Of a DNA stretch of 64,000 nt, positions 30,149 to 37,776 are shown one piece after another. The DNA comes from a virus. The notes under the pieces were generated by a model that searched no databases, was not told where the DNA came from, and worked only from the letters and a program-made list of their open reading frames with translations. The translations under genes were made by a program, and so were the position numbers. Location of the stretch: IMG/VR virus record IMGVR_UViG_3300031227_000028, positions 18,857 to 82,856 of that record; one strand, given 5' to 3'. Numbering within the stretch: position 1 is the first letter of the stretch; the number at the start of each line of letters is the position of its first letter.

Positions 30149-30155
30149 TTTTAAT

Positions 30156-30228
30156 GGACATATAGCATAATGGGAGTGCGCTGAGCTGAAGCCTCAGTAT
30201 TGTTGGAGTTCGACTCTCCATATGTCCA
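30156..30228 (+). tRNA. tRNA-Phe (GAA)
   Basis: Acceptor GGACATA/TATGTCC, A73, D-stem GCAT/GTGC, anticodon loop CTGAAGC in CTGAG/CTCAG, T-arm TGGAG TTCGACT CTCCA. Confidence 0.92.
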
Positions 30229-30238
30229 TCATATTAAA

Positions 30239-30745
30239 ATGGCATACGAACTATATAAAATAAAAAAGGATAAAGAAAATTATTTTAAAGATTGGTCTAG
30301 TGATAAACTTTTAACTTTAACTGACGAAATAAAAGAAGTAGTCTATAAAAAGTATTTAGTTAAATGTGATGTTTTTAAAAGAGATAATTATAGTTGTCAA
30401 AATATTAATTGTAAAAATTTAAATAGTCCATTAACAATGCATCATGTTAAATTTCAAAAAAATGGTGGAGAACATAAAATAAAAAATTGTGTAACTTTAT
30501 GTGAACCATGTCACGTTTTATTTCATAGAGCTAGAACAGCAATTACTTATAAAAATAATAAATATCTTCCTATTCATATTAGAGGTAAAACTTTTATGTT
30601 AGATAGACAAGATAAAATTAACTGGAAAGAAATTAAAAGTCATATGAGAAAACTTAGAAAAACTTTAAGAAAAGAAAGAATTTATTTAAGTTGGAAAGAT
30701 ATGAATTTATTAATGAAATTTTTAGAATTAAATTTTGAAGATTAG
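30239..30745 (+). CDS. HNH endonuclease in the tRNA array
   Basis: The gene encodes 168 residues from the ATG at 30239. The HNH core is RDNYSCQNINCKN, then LTMHHVKF and NCVTLCEPCHVLFH: the histidine pair, the asparagine and the zinc-binding cysteines are all present. The C-terminus is basic and helical. Placed between tRNA-Phe and tRNA-Gly, it may be a free-standing homing-type nuclease that has spread into the array, or a recombination or packaging nuclease. Confidence 0.82.
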   Translation: MAYELYKIKKDKENYFKDWSSDKLLTLTDEIKEVVYKKYLVKCDVFKRDNYSCQNINCKNLNSPLTMHHVKFQKNGGEHKIKNCVTLCEPCHVLFHRARTAITYKNNKYLPIHIRGKTFMLDRQDKINWKEIKSHMRKLRKTLRKERIYLSWKDMNLLMKFLELNFED

Positions 30746-30750
30746 TTTAT

Positions 30751-30825
30751 GTATCTGTAGTGTAGTTTGGTCTATCATCTGGGACTTCCAATTCTGGGAC
30801 GTGGGTTCGAATCCCACCGGGTACA
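30751..30825 (+). tRNA. tRNA-Gly (TCC)
   Basis: Acceptor GTATCTG/CGGGTAC, A73, anticodon loop CTTCCAA with a wobble-rich stem, T-arm GTGGG TTCGAAT CCCAC. Confidence 0.88.
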
Positions 30826-30832
30826 TTTTTAA

Positions 30833-30903
30833 CCGCTCGAGATATTTGGTAATCATACGAGGCTGTAACCCTTGTTCTATCGGTTCAATTCCGGTCGGGT
30901 GGA
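30833..30903 (+). tRNA. tRNA-Tyr (GTA)
   Basis: Acceptor CCGCTCG/CGGGTGG with the C1-G72 pair typical of archaeal tyrosine tRNAs; A73; anticodon loop CTGTAAC in CGAGG/CCTTG; T-loop TTCAATT. Confidence 0.92.
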
Positions 30904-30911
30904 TTTTTAAT

Positions 30912-30984
30912 GGGCTGTTGGTGAAATCTGGTATCATATTTGGCTCCAGACCAAATGTTATGGGTTCAAATCCCATGCAACCCA
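30912..30984 (+). tRNA. tRNA-Trp (CCA)
   Basis: Acceptor GGGCTGT/GCAACCC with one C-A mismatch, A73; anticodon loop CTCCAGA in TTTGG/CCAAA; T-arm ATGGG TTCAAAT CCCAT. Last tRNA of the array. Confidence 0.9.
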
Positions 30985-30990
30985 TATATA

Positions 30991-31020
30991 AAAGCTTTAT
31001 AAAGGCTTTATAAACCCTTT
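30991..31020 (+). terminator. Terminator-like hairpin after the tRNA array
   Basis: AAAGC...GCTTT (30991-31009) is followed by ataaacccttttt, directly after tRNA-Trp and before the next promoter cassette. Confidence 0.5.
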
Positions 31021-31106
31021 TTCTATTATATACTCTATCATCTAAACCTTTATATATGTATACTGCTTTATTATAATTATAATTATAATTGATTGGAGAT
31101 GACAAA
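31020..31106 (+). promoter_or_regulatory. Promoter-leader cassette, copy C
   Basis: The order is ttctattatatactctatca, then tctaaacctttatatatg, then tactgctttattataatta with attataatt repeats, then gattggagatgacaaa ahead of the ATG at 31107. It closely matches copy A at 22827-22918. Confidence 0.75.
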
Positions 31107-31715
31107 ATGAATACATATGAAAAAAAAATTATGAATGAAATTGAAGGAGATTATGAATCAAATTTTATTTTAATTCCATTAGGACAATGTGAATTTTGTG
31201 GTCATAAATCAAAGATGGGTTATGAAGTAGTTCATAAAATTACTAAAAAAGTTTTAAAAGTTGGAACAACTTGTGTTTATACTTTAGTTAATCTTAACAA
31301 ACAACAAAAAAGAATTTTAGATAATATTATTAAAAAACAAAAACACGATTTAAAATATGCTAGTATAAAAAAATACTTAGAAGCTAAACATAAAGATGAA
31401 TTAATTACATCAAATCAAAGTTACAATAGACAACATCATTGTCATGACGAAATTATAAATGAAACTGAAGAATGGGTATTTTACAAAGTTGTTGATGATG
31501 AAACAAAAGAAGTATATGCAAATACTCAAAGTACAAAAGAAAAATATTATTCAGTTAATTATATTGTTGATTATTCATATCATTCAGTACAAACACAAAA
31601 AAATGTTGTAAGTCAAATATTAAATAAAATCAACAACACCCAATCAAATATAAATAACTATTGGTTTGAAACATATAAAGAATTAACATCAGTAGATTTA
31701 AAAAATTTAAAATGA
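31107..31715 (+). CDS. Hypothetical protein with N-terminal zinc motif
   Basis: The gene encodes 202 residues from the ATG at 31107, set by GATTGGAGAT. GQCEFCGHKSKMGYEVVHKI then LKVGTTCVYTL near residues 27-60 looks like a zinc ribbon followed by a VG..C motif seen in many phage hypotheticals. The middle is lysine-rich and helical. It is the first gene of the translation/glycosylation operon. Confidence 0.6.
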   Translation: MNTYEKKIMNEIEGDYESNFILIPLGQCEFCGHKSKMGYEVVHKITKKVLKVGTTCVYTLVNLNKQQKRILDNIIKKQKHDLKYASIKKYLEAKHKDELITSNQSYNRQHHCHDEIINETEEWVFYKVVDDETKEVYANTQSTKEKYYSVNYIVDYSYHSVQTQKNVVSQILNKINNTQSNINNYWFETYKELTSVDLKNLK

Positions 31716-31725
31716 GGCGATATAA

Positions 31726-31869
31726 ATGGATAAAAAAACAATTATAAATGGATTAAATTCATGGGAAACAAATAAGGTTTATGTATTTGATGGATTAAAA
31801 TATAAAGAAGTTAAAATGATTACAAAAGGAATGGGGAAAGGTATTATATTACATATAAATATAAATTAA
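31726..31869 (+). CDS. Small hypothetical protein
   Basis: The gene encodes 47 residues (MDKKTIINGLNSWETNKVYV...). It starts ten bases after the upstream stop behind TGAGGCGATATAA. Beta-rich; not recognised. Confidence 0.5.
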   Translation: MDKKTIINGLNSWETNKVYVFDGLKYKEVKMITKGMGKGIILHININ

Positions 31870-31883
31870 AATAGATGATTTAA

Positions 31884-32015
31884 ATGTTAATAACAGCAAT
31901 AAATAAATATAATAAAACTATTATATTAGAATATGATAGCGTTAAACAAGCTATTAGTAATAATTATCAAGCATATGAAAATAAAACATTGACTAATTTT
32001 AAACAATTGAGGTGA
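31884..32015 (+). CDS. Small hypothetical protein
   Basis: The gene encodes 43 residues (MLITAINKYNKTIILEYDSV...). It fits between two other small genes with short gaps. The ribosome site is weak. Not recognised. Confidence 0.45.
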   Translation: MLITAINKYNKTIILEYDSVKQAISNNYQAYENKTLTNFKQLR

Positions 32016-32023
32016 ATTAAAAA

Positions 32024-32188
32024 ATGGTTAGCAAAATAAAACAATTAATAAAAAAATACGATAATGAGATGGATTATATTCGTAACTTAACATATGAACG
32101 CATAAAATCATCAACAAAAGCAGCTAAACTATATGGGAAATCATACCCATCAGTTTTAAAAGCTAAATACCCTATATTTTTACTATAA
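32024..32188 (+). CDS. Small hypothetical protein, possible helix-turn-helix
   Basis: The gene encodes 54 residues, basic. SSTKAAKLYGKSYPSVLKAK has a helix-turn-helix flavour. Preceded by TTGAGGTGAATTAAAA. Not assigned. Confidence 0.5.
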   Translation: MVSKIKQLIKKYDNEMDYIRNLTYERIKSSTKAAKLYGKSYPSVLKAKYPIFLL

Positions 32189-32192
32189 GAAA

Positions 32193-32855
32193 ATGGATAA
32201 ATCAATAAAATTACTAAAAGAACATTGTATATTTACTAATCCAGAAGATTGTTATGTATTATTTGCGATTGCACGTAGGAAAAACAACCTATACTTAACG
32301 AATAGTCAAGAGGTGGTGTTTAGACAAGTGATAAAAAATAATGAAAATATCGAGCGTAAATACAATAAATTAATATCTCAATGTAATGATTATCAATATA
32401 CTGATGGAAAAACAGATATAAAAAGAAAATTAAATTTTTATGTTTATGTTTCAGTAAATTCACGAAATGCATTAAAAGCTTATATTGAACTTCAAAAAAG
32501 ATTTAATCAATATGTATTTGAGCTATTAAAAAATAATGATAATTATCATTTATTTAAACGTCTTGATTCAATATGGTTATCTGATTTAATGAAGCCAAAT
32601 TGTAAAAGTAGTAAAAGATTTTTATTAGATATTGATACTAAAGAACAAGAAAAAATAGATAAGATAAGTGGGTTATTAGATAAAGTTACTTTAACAATTA
32701 AATGTTATAAGAATGAAACTAAAAATGGATTTCATTATATTATGGACCCATTTGACAAACAAAAATTTCATAATCTATTAACTGAAAATAATTTAAAAGA
32801 TATTTGTGAAGTAAAAACAGATGGATTATTTTTTGTAGAGAATTTAGGTGAATAA
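32193..32855 (+). CDS. AEP-like nucleotidyltransferase domain protein (second primase-like gene)
   Basis: The gene encodes 220 residues. KRFLLDIDTKE (D146, D148) and TKNGFHYIMDPFD (H181) resemble the DxD and histidine motifs of archaeo-eukaryotic primase domains found alone in many phages. A third acid is not obvious. It is distinct from the 421-residue primase at 9847-11112. Sitting four bases before the CCA-adding enzyme, it could be a primer-making or RNA-repair nucleotidyltransferase. Confidence 0.5.
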   Translation: MDKSIKLLKEHCIFTNPEDCYVLFAIARRKNNLYLTNSQEVVFRQVIKNNENIERKYNKLISQCNDYQYTDGKTDIKRKLNFYVYVSVNSRNALKAYIELQKRFNQYVFELLKNNDNYHLFKRLDSIWLSDLMKPNCKSSKRFLLDIDTKEQEKIDKISGLLDKVTLTIKCYKNETKNGFHYIMDPFDKQKFHNLLTENNLKDICEVKTDGLFFVENLGE

Positions 32856-32858
32856 AAA

Positions 32859-34220
32859 ATGAGAGAAAAGATAAAAATTCCAGATAATGTAACAAATATT
32901 ATGTCTCACCTTATAGCTCATGGTTATGATGCATATATTATTGGTGGGGCAATAAGAGATTACTTTCTTGGAATAATTCCTCACGATTGGGATTTATTTA
33001 CAAATTGTCCTGACTTAGTTAATGAGTTTCCAGAAGGAAATGTAATTGGTGGAGAAGAAAGACAAGCAAAGATTTTAACTGTGATAGTGGACGGAATAGA
33101 AGTATCACAATATCGAGCAAATGGTGAACGAACAGAAGTAGGAAATGATTTGGAAACTCATTTATCTACTTGTGATTATAATATCAATGCAATGGCATGT
33201 GATATAAATGGAAACATCATAGATTTACATGGTGGAATATTTGATTTAAAACATTGGACATTTGAATTTGTTGGTGATGGAAACCAAAGAATAAAAGAAG
33301 ACCCTCTACGAATATTAAGAGGTATAAGACTTATTCTGAAGAACCGATTACATCCAAGCCTGGAAACAGAAACAATTTTAGAAGAGAATGGTATTAAGTT
33401 ATATGAGTTACCAAAAGAAAGAATCCGAGAAGAATTTCTTAAACTTTTAAAATATGAAAAATGTTTTGATATATTAAAAGAATTTGAATTGTTAAAATAT
33501 ATCATTCCAGATATTGAAAAGTCATATAACATGAACGGTGGCGATTATCATGATGAAACTGTTTTTGAACACATGAATTATTCATTTAAAGAAGCTTGTA
33601 AGATAACTGATAATGTATTTTTTAGATTAGCTGCAGGACTTCATGATTTTGGTAAGATTTCTGCTATATCAAGAACAGTATTAATTGACCCTAGAACTAT
33701 GAGAGCTATAGAAGATTCAAAGACACATTTCTATGAGCATGAAAGAATTGGTGCAGAAAAAATTGAAGAATGGATGAGAGAATATAAATTTGCTGAAAAG
33801 GAAATTAAATATGTTGTTACTTTAGTGCGAACTCATATGTGGGCTTGGACTGAAACAATTTCAAAACGGTCTTATATCAAACATTTCAAGAAATTTGAAG
33901 ATGCAGATATTGATATTATGGATTTTGTTACTATGACTTATTGCGACAATCAAGGTAATATGAAAAACTCTAGAATTAAATTTGCTGATTGGGTAAGAGA
34001 TAGTCCAATTCATAAAAAATATTATGAGTTAAAACATACTAATGAACCATTTTCAGTTAAAGATTTAGCAGTTGGCGGTAAAGATTTAATTCAATTAGGA
34101 TTTAAACCTGGACCAGAAATGGGAAAACTTTTAAAAAAACTTTTTGAAAAAGTAATGATATGTGAAATTAAAAATGATAAACGTGAATTAATTACATTTT
34201 TAAAAGAATTTAAGGAATGA
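32859..34220 (+). CDS. cca: CCA-adding enzyme (tRNA nucleotidyltransferase, class II, with HD domain)
   Basis: The gene encodes 453 residues. The N-terminal poly(A)-polymerase head has YIIGGAIRDYFLG and HDWDLF (the DxD metal site), then RRD-like GVEVSQYR and EDPLRILRG of class II enzymes. The C-terminal half has an HD phosphohydrolase domain (HDETVFEHM, AAGLHDFGKI). It adds CCA to tRNA 3' ends; the HD domain may remove 2'-phosphates or cyclic phosphates. Archaea normally use the unrelated class I enzyme, so this gene looks bacterial in origin. None of the 22 viral tRNA genes encodes CCA. Confidence 0.9.
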   Translation: MREKIKIPDNVTNIMSHLIAHGYDAYIIGGAIRDYFLGIIPHDWDLFTNCPDLVNEFPEGNVIGGEERQAKILTVIVDGIEVSQYRANGERTEVGNDLETHLSTCDYNINAMACDINGNIIDLHGGIFDLKHWTFEFVGDGNQRIKEDPLRILRGIRLILKNRLHPSLETETILEENGIKLYELPKERIREEFLKLLKYEKCFDILKEFELLKYIIPDIEKSYNMNGGDYHDETVFEHMNYSFKEACKITDNVFFRLAAGLHDFGKISAISRTVLIDPRTMRAIEDSKTHFYEHERIGAEKIEEWMREYKFAEKEIKYVVTLVRTHMWAWTETISKRSYIKHFKKFEDADIDIMDFVTMTYCDNQGNMKNSRIKFADWVRDSPIHKKYYELKHTNEPFSVKDLAVGGKDLIQLGFKPGPEMGKLLKKLFEKVMICEIKNDKRELITFLKEFKE

Positions 34221-34513
34221 GAAAAATGACTATGCCTATAAATATAATGAATTGTAAATTAATCACTATTTATAAATTATTAGAAACTATAAATAATCAA
34301 AGTGGTAAATATAAAGTAACTAACATAAATATAATATCTAAAAGATCTAAAATAACATATGCTCATACTTTTGATATGTTAAAATTATTGATAAAAACTA
34401 AATTAATTGAGAAAAAAACTATACAACATGGAATATATCAATATAATTTAACTAAATCAGGATATAAAACATTAATTGCAATATCGTTTATAAATAGTAG
34501 TATATATAAATAA
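34217..34513 (+). CDS. Winged-helix transcriptional regulator-like protein
   Basis: The gene encodes 98 residues. TNINIISKRSKITYAHTFDM then KLLIKTKLIEKKTIQHG gives a helix-turn-helix plus wing as in archaeal/phage wHTH regulators. It overlaps the CCA-enzyme stop by ATGA. The target is unknown. Confidence 0.6.
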   Translation: MRKMTMPINIMNCKLITIYKLLETINNQSGKYKVTNINIISKRSKITYAHTFDMLKLLIKTKLIEKKTIQHGIYQYNLTKSGYKTLIAISFINSSIYK

Positions 34514-34536
34514 GTTTATATAATATTATTTATAAA

Positions 34537-34764
34537 ATGGGTAAAGCTCCTTCAATTTATAGAAAAATAAGAAAGTCAACAACTAATTCTCCTTTTGGTG
34601 ATACATTTGCAATTACCATACCAAGAGATATTGCTGATGAATTCTCAGGTACATATTTTAAAATTCATAAAAATAATAATACTATTTTCTTAGAATCTGG
34701 ATGTAGACTTCCAAATAAAAATAGTAAAAGAGATGTAAATAAATATTTTTATGTGAGGATATAA
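34537..34764 (+). CDS. AbrB/SpoVT-like swapped-hairpin DNA-binding protein
   Basis: The gene encodes 75 residues. FGDTFAITIPRDIADEFSGT then YFKIHKNNNTIFLESG resembles the AbrB loop-hinge pattern of strand, I-P-R-x-I-A helix and strand. Likely a small dimeric regulator. It ends directly against the glycosyltransferase start. Confidence 0.6.
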   Translation: MGKAPSIYRKIRKSTTNSPFGDTFAITIPRDIADEFSGTYFKIHKNNNTIFLESGCRLPNKNSKRDVNKYFYVRI

Positions 34765-35979
34765 ATGGTAGATAAAAAAATAAAAATATTATGGTTAAGT
34801 GATAGTCCACTTACTAGTACAGGATATGGAACTATGACTTTAAATATTTTAAATGGTATGACAGAAAAAGGAATTGAGTGTCATTGTATATGTCACAATC
34901 AACCTGGACAAACTTTAAAGCCTGGAATTAAATTTATGGATGATACAGAAATTAAATTTCATTTACATGGTGCAGGTGTAGAAAGATATTCTAAAGATAA
35001 AGTTAAATATTTATTACAAGAATTAAAACCAGATTATTTTGTAACATTATTAGATACATTTATGATTACAGAAGCTGGGTTTTTAGGAATGAATTTCAGT
35101 CCTGCTAAAAGTATATTTTATTTTCCTTCAGATGGAGAAGACCAATTACCTTTATCTTGCGAGAAATTATTTACTTCTGGGACATACCAGTATCCTATTG
35201 CAATGGCAAAATTCGGTCAGCAACAAGTTAAGAAAGCCCATAACATTGATGCATTATATATACCTCATGCAGTTAAACATAAACTATTTAGACCATATAA
35301 TGATAAAGAAAAAGTAAAAAATAGATTAAAATGGAGTAATAAATTAGGTGTAGATTTATCTAAAAAACAAATTATAGGAACTGTTGCTAGAAATCAAGGT
35401 AGAAAAATGATGGATAGAATGATTCCAATAATGAAATTAATTGCAGCTAAAAATGAAAATGCTGTAATGTTAATGCATACAGACCCATTTGATAGAGCAG
35501 GTTATTTTGATATGATGTATGAAATTAAAAAACATAACCTAGAAAATAAATTTATTTTTACAGGTCTTAATTTTTTGAATCCATATACATATACAGAACT
35601 TTCTGAAATTTATAATTTAATGGATATATTCTTATTGACAACAACTGGAGAAGGATTTGGTGTTCCAATAATAGAAGCTATGTCTTGTAAAGTACCTTGT
35701 GTTGTAACTGATTATACAACAACAAAAGAATTAGTTTTAGACCATAATTCTGGATTAGGTATTATAGTAAGTGCGGAAATTATGGGAACATGGAATGTAA
35801 AACGTGGTGTCTGTGATATTGAAGATGGAGCTAATAAATGTCTATTCCTTTTATCAAATGATAAATTAAGAACAAATATGGGAGAGAATGGCCGTAAAGC
35901 TGTTTTAAAATATTATACTTGGGATAAGGTATTGAAAGATTGGTATAAATTATTCAATAAATTAAAAGGTGATTATTAA
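34765..35979 (+). CDS. Glycosyltransferase family 4-like
   Basis: The gene encodes 404 residues. It shows the GT-B fold of GT4 enzymes: an N-terminal STGYGTMTLNILNGM glycine loop, a middle GTVARNQGRKMMDRMI and the C-terminal nucleotide-sugar motif TTTGEGFGVPIIEAMSCKVPCV (E..FG...EA). It transfers sugars from NDP-sugar. It starts a cluster with a methyltransferase, a GT2 and another GT4. The acceptor is not identifiable. Confidence 0.85.
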   Translation: MVDKKIKILWLSDSPLTSTGYGTMTLNILNGMTEKGIECHCICHNQPGQTLKPGIKFMDDTEIKFHLHGAGVERYSKDKVKYLLQELKPDYFVTLLDTFMITEAGFLGMNFSPAKSIFYFPSDGEDQLPLSCEKLFTSGTYQYPIAMAKFGQQQVKKAHNIDALYIPHAVKHKLFRPYNDKEKVKNRLKWSNKLGVDLSKKQIIGTVARNQGRKMMDRMIPIMKLIAAKNENAVMLMHTDPFDRAGYFDMMYEIKKHNLENKFIFTGLNFLNPYTYTELSEIYNLMDIFLLTTTGEGFGVPIIEAMSCKVPCVVTDYTTTKELVLDHNSGLGIIVSAEIMGTWNVKRGVCDIEDGANKCLFLLSNDKLRTNMGENGRKAVLKYYTWDKVLKDWYKLFNKLKGDY

Positions 35980-36230
35980 TGATATCATATAATATAAAAG
36001 ATAAAAATGAAATTAATAAATTAATAAAAGATATGAAAGCATTTATAAAAAATATACGTGTTTTTGTTTCTGATTTTCAAGAACAAACAAAATCAAATAA
36101 TGTATTAGAATTTTTAACATGGCTTGAAAATAAAACAGAAAAAAGAATTTATGATAAAAAAGTCGAATTAGAACAGAAATTAATACATAATCATAAAATA
36201 AAAAATAAAGAGATGACTAATAATGATTAA
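35979..36230 (+). CDS. Hypothetical coiled-coil protein
   Basis: The gene encodes 83 residues, charged and helical. Its ATG overlaps the previous stop (TAATG) and its end overlaps the methyltransferase start. Not recognised. Confidence 0.55.
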   Translation: MISYNIKDKNEINKLIKDMKAFIKNIRVFVSDFQEQTKSNNVLEFLTWLENKTEKRIYDKKVELEQKLIHNHKIKNKEMTNND

Positions 36231-36720
36231 TCATAGACAAAATGTATTATCTGAAATTGATAAATTTATTGCTGATAATGATATTAATAATTTAAGATGT
36301 TTAGAATTAGGTTCTGGTAATGCAAGCGATTTTAAAGATAAATTTGAACAATATAATATTAAAGAATGGTTAATGACAGATAAAAATGATAATATATTTA
36401 TGGAAAATTTACCATATGAAGATGATTCATTTGATTTAATTTTTAGTTGTCATGCGTTTGAACATTGTGAAAATCCCTTAAAAGCATTAAGAGAAATGAA
36501 AAGAGTATCCAAAAAATGGGTAATAATTATAACACCATTTCATTGTAAACATCAAATTTTAAATGCGGATTTTGACCATATTTTTTGTTTAACTGAAATA
36601 CAAATGAAAAGATTATTTAGATATACTGGAATAATAGAAGATAAAATTTATGTTCAAGATATAATGGGAGCTAAAGAACAAGATTATAATTTAATTAGTA
36701 TTGGTAAAGGTGATTATTAA
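36223..36720 (+). CDS. SAM-dependent methyltransferase (class I)
   Basis: The gene encodes 165 residues. Motif I is CLELGSGNA, WLMTDKND gives the second strand acid, and SFDLIFSCHAFEHCENP is the motif 4 pattern of small-molecule/glycan methyltransferases (type 11). It lies among glycosyltransferases and may methylate glycans. Confidence 0.8.
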   Translation: MINHRQNVLSEIDKFIADNDINNLRCLELGSGNASDFKDKFEQYNIKEWLMTDKNDNIFMENLPYEDDSFDLIFSCHAFEHCENPLKALREMKRVSKKWVIIITPFHCKHQILNADFDHIFCLTEIQMKRLFRYTGIIEDKIYVQDIMGAKEQDYNLISIGKGDY

Positions 36721-36923
36721 TGCCAGCTAAAATATTAAAATCTACAGAAACACCAATTGATTATATAATTAAATGTCAAAGAGAAGGAGTTAAACATTGT
36801 CTTTCTTTTGAAGAATTTAAAGATTATATAGAATTTGATTGTTCTTTAAAAGTTAGTTTTCCAAAAATATTAGAAGAAGTTTATAATAAATTTAAAGATG
36901 AATATTATAAAATAGAGGTTTAA
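36720..36923 (+). CDS. Hypothetical protein
   Basis: The gene encodes 67 residues, mixed helical, with overlapping start (TAATG). Not recognised. Confidence 0.55.
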   Translation: MPAKILKSTETPIDYIIKCQREGVKHCLSFEEFKDYIEFDCSLKVSFPKILEEVYNKFKDEYYKIEV

Positions 36924-36924
36924 A

Positions 36925-37776
36925 ATGAATAATAGAATAACTATACATATTGCTTGTAAAGATAGACCAAGTGAATTAGCTTTATTATTACAAAGTCTTA
37001 GAACACAATCTTTAGAAAACTGGGATTTATTAATAGTAGATGATGCTTCTCAAATACCTCTTGGACAAAATGAAGTTTTAATGAAATTAATTAATAGAGT
37101 TAAATTAGAAAAACATAAATGTAAATTTATAAGAAATGATGTTTCTCTTGGTGTGTGTCAAGCTAGAAATATTTGTATTGAAAATGATAAATTTAATAAT
37201 ATGTATACTGCAAGACTTGATGACGATAGTATATTAGAACCATTTTGTTTAGAGAAATTATATTTAGGTATAGTAAAATTAAATTATGATTTAATTGGTG
37301 GAACAATTCCTATTTGTCATTCACCTTATTTTGAACGACAAAATAAATATTTAAAAGGTTTTATTAACGAACATAAATTTAATAAGAAAGGCGATTTAAT
37401 ATTTAATGCAGATGAATGTGCTTATACATATACTAAAAATGATTATTTACCTACACATCAATTTAGAACATATTGTGTTTATAAATCTAAATTAAATAAA
37501 ATAAAATATCCAAAAAATCTTTCTAAAATAGGATTCAGAGAAGAAGGTTTTTTTAGTATGAAAGCAATTTTAAAAGGATATAAATTAGGGATATGTACTG
37601 GAGCAATAGCTAATCATATACAATCAACTTCTGGTGGTTGTCGTGACCCTGAATATCCAAAATTTGTTCAATCAGATGATAAAATATTTAGAGATTGGTT
37701 AAAAAACAAATTTGAAAAACATGGTGATTTTCTAAAAGAATATAAGAAAAAATATACTAAACAGGTGAAAAAATGA
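36925..37776 (+). CDS. Glycosyltransferase family 2-like
   Basis: The gene encodes 283 residues. GT-A signatures are CKDRPSELALLLQSLRTQ, LLIVDDASQ near residue 38, and the metal-binding DDDS in ARLDDDSILEP near 96. A later FREEGFFS may hold the catalytic base. It is followed with four-base overlap by a GT4 gene. Confidence 0.85.
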   Translation: MNNRITIHIACKDRPSELALLLQSLRTQSLENWDLLIVDDASQIPLGQNEVLMKLINRVKLEKHKCKFIRNDVSLGVCQARNICIENDKFNNMYTARLDDDSILEPFCLEKLYLGIVKLNYDLIGGTIPICHSPYFERQNKYLKGFINEHKFNKKGDLIFNADECAYTYTKNDYLPTHQFRTYCVYKSKLNKIKYPKNLSKIGFREEGFFSMKAILKGYKLGICTGAIANHIQSTSGGCRDPEYPKFVQSDDKIFRDWLKNKFEKHGDFLKEYKKKYTKQVKK

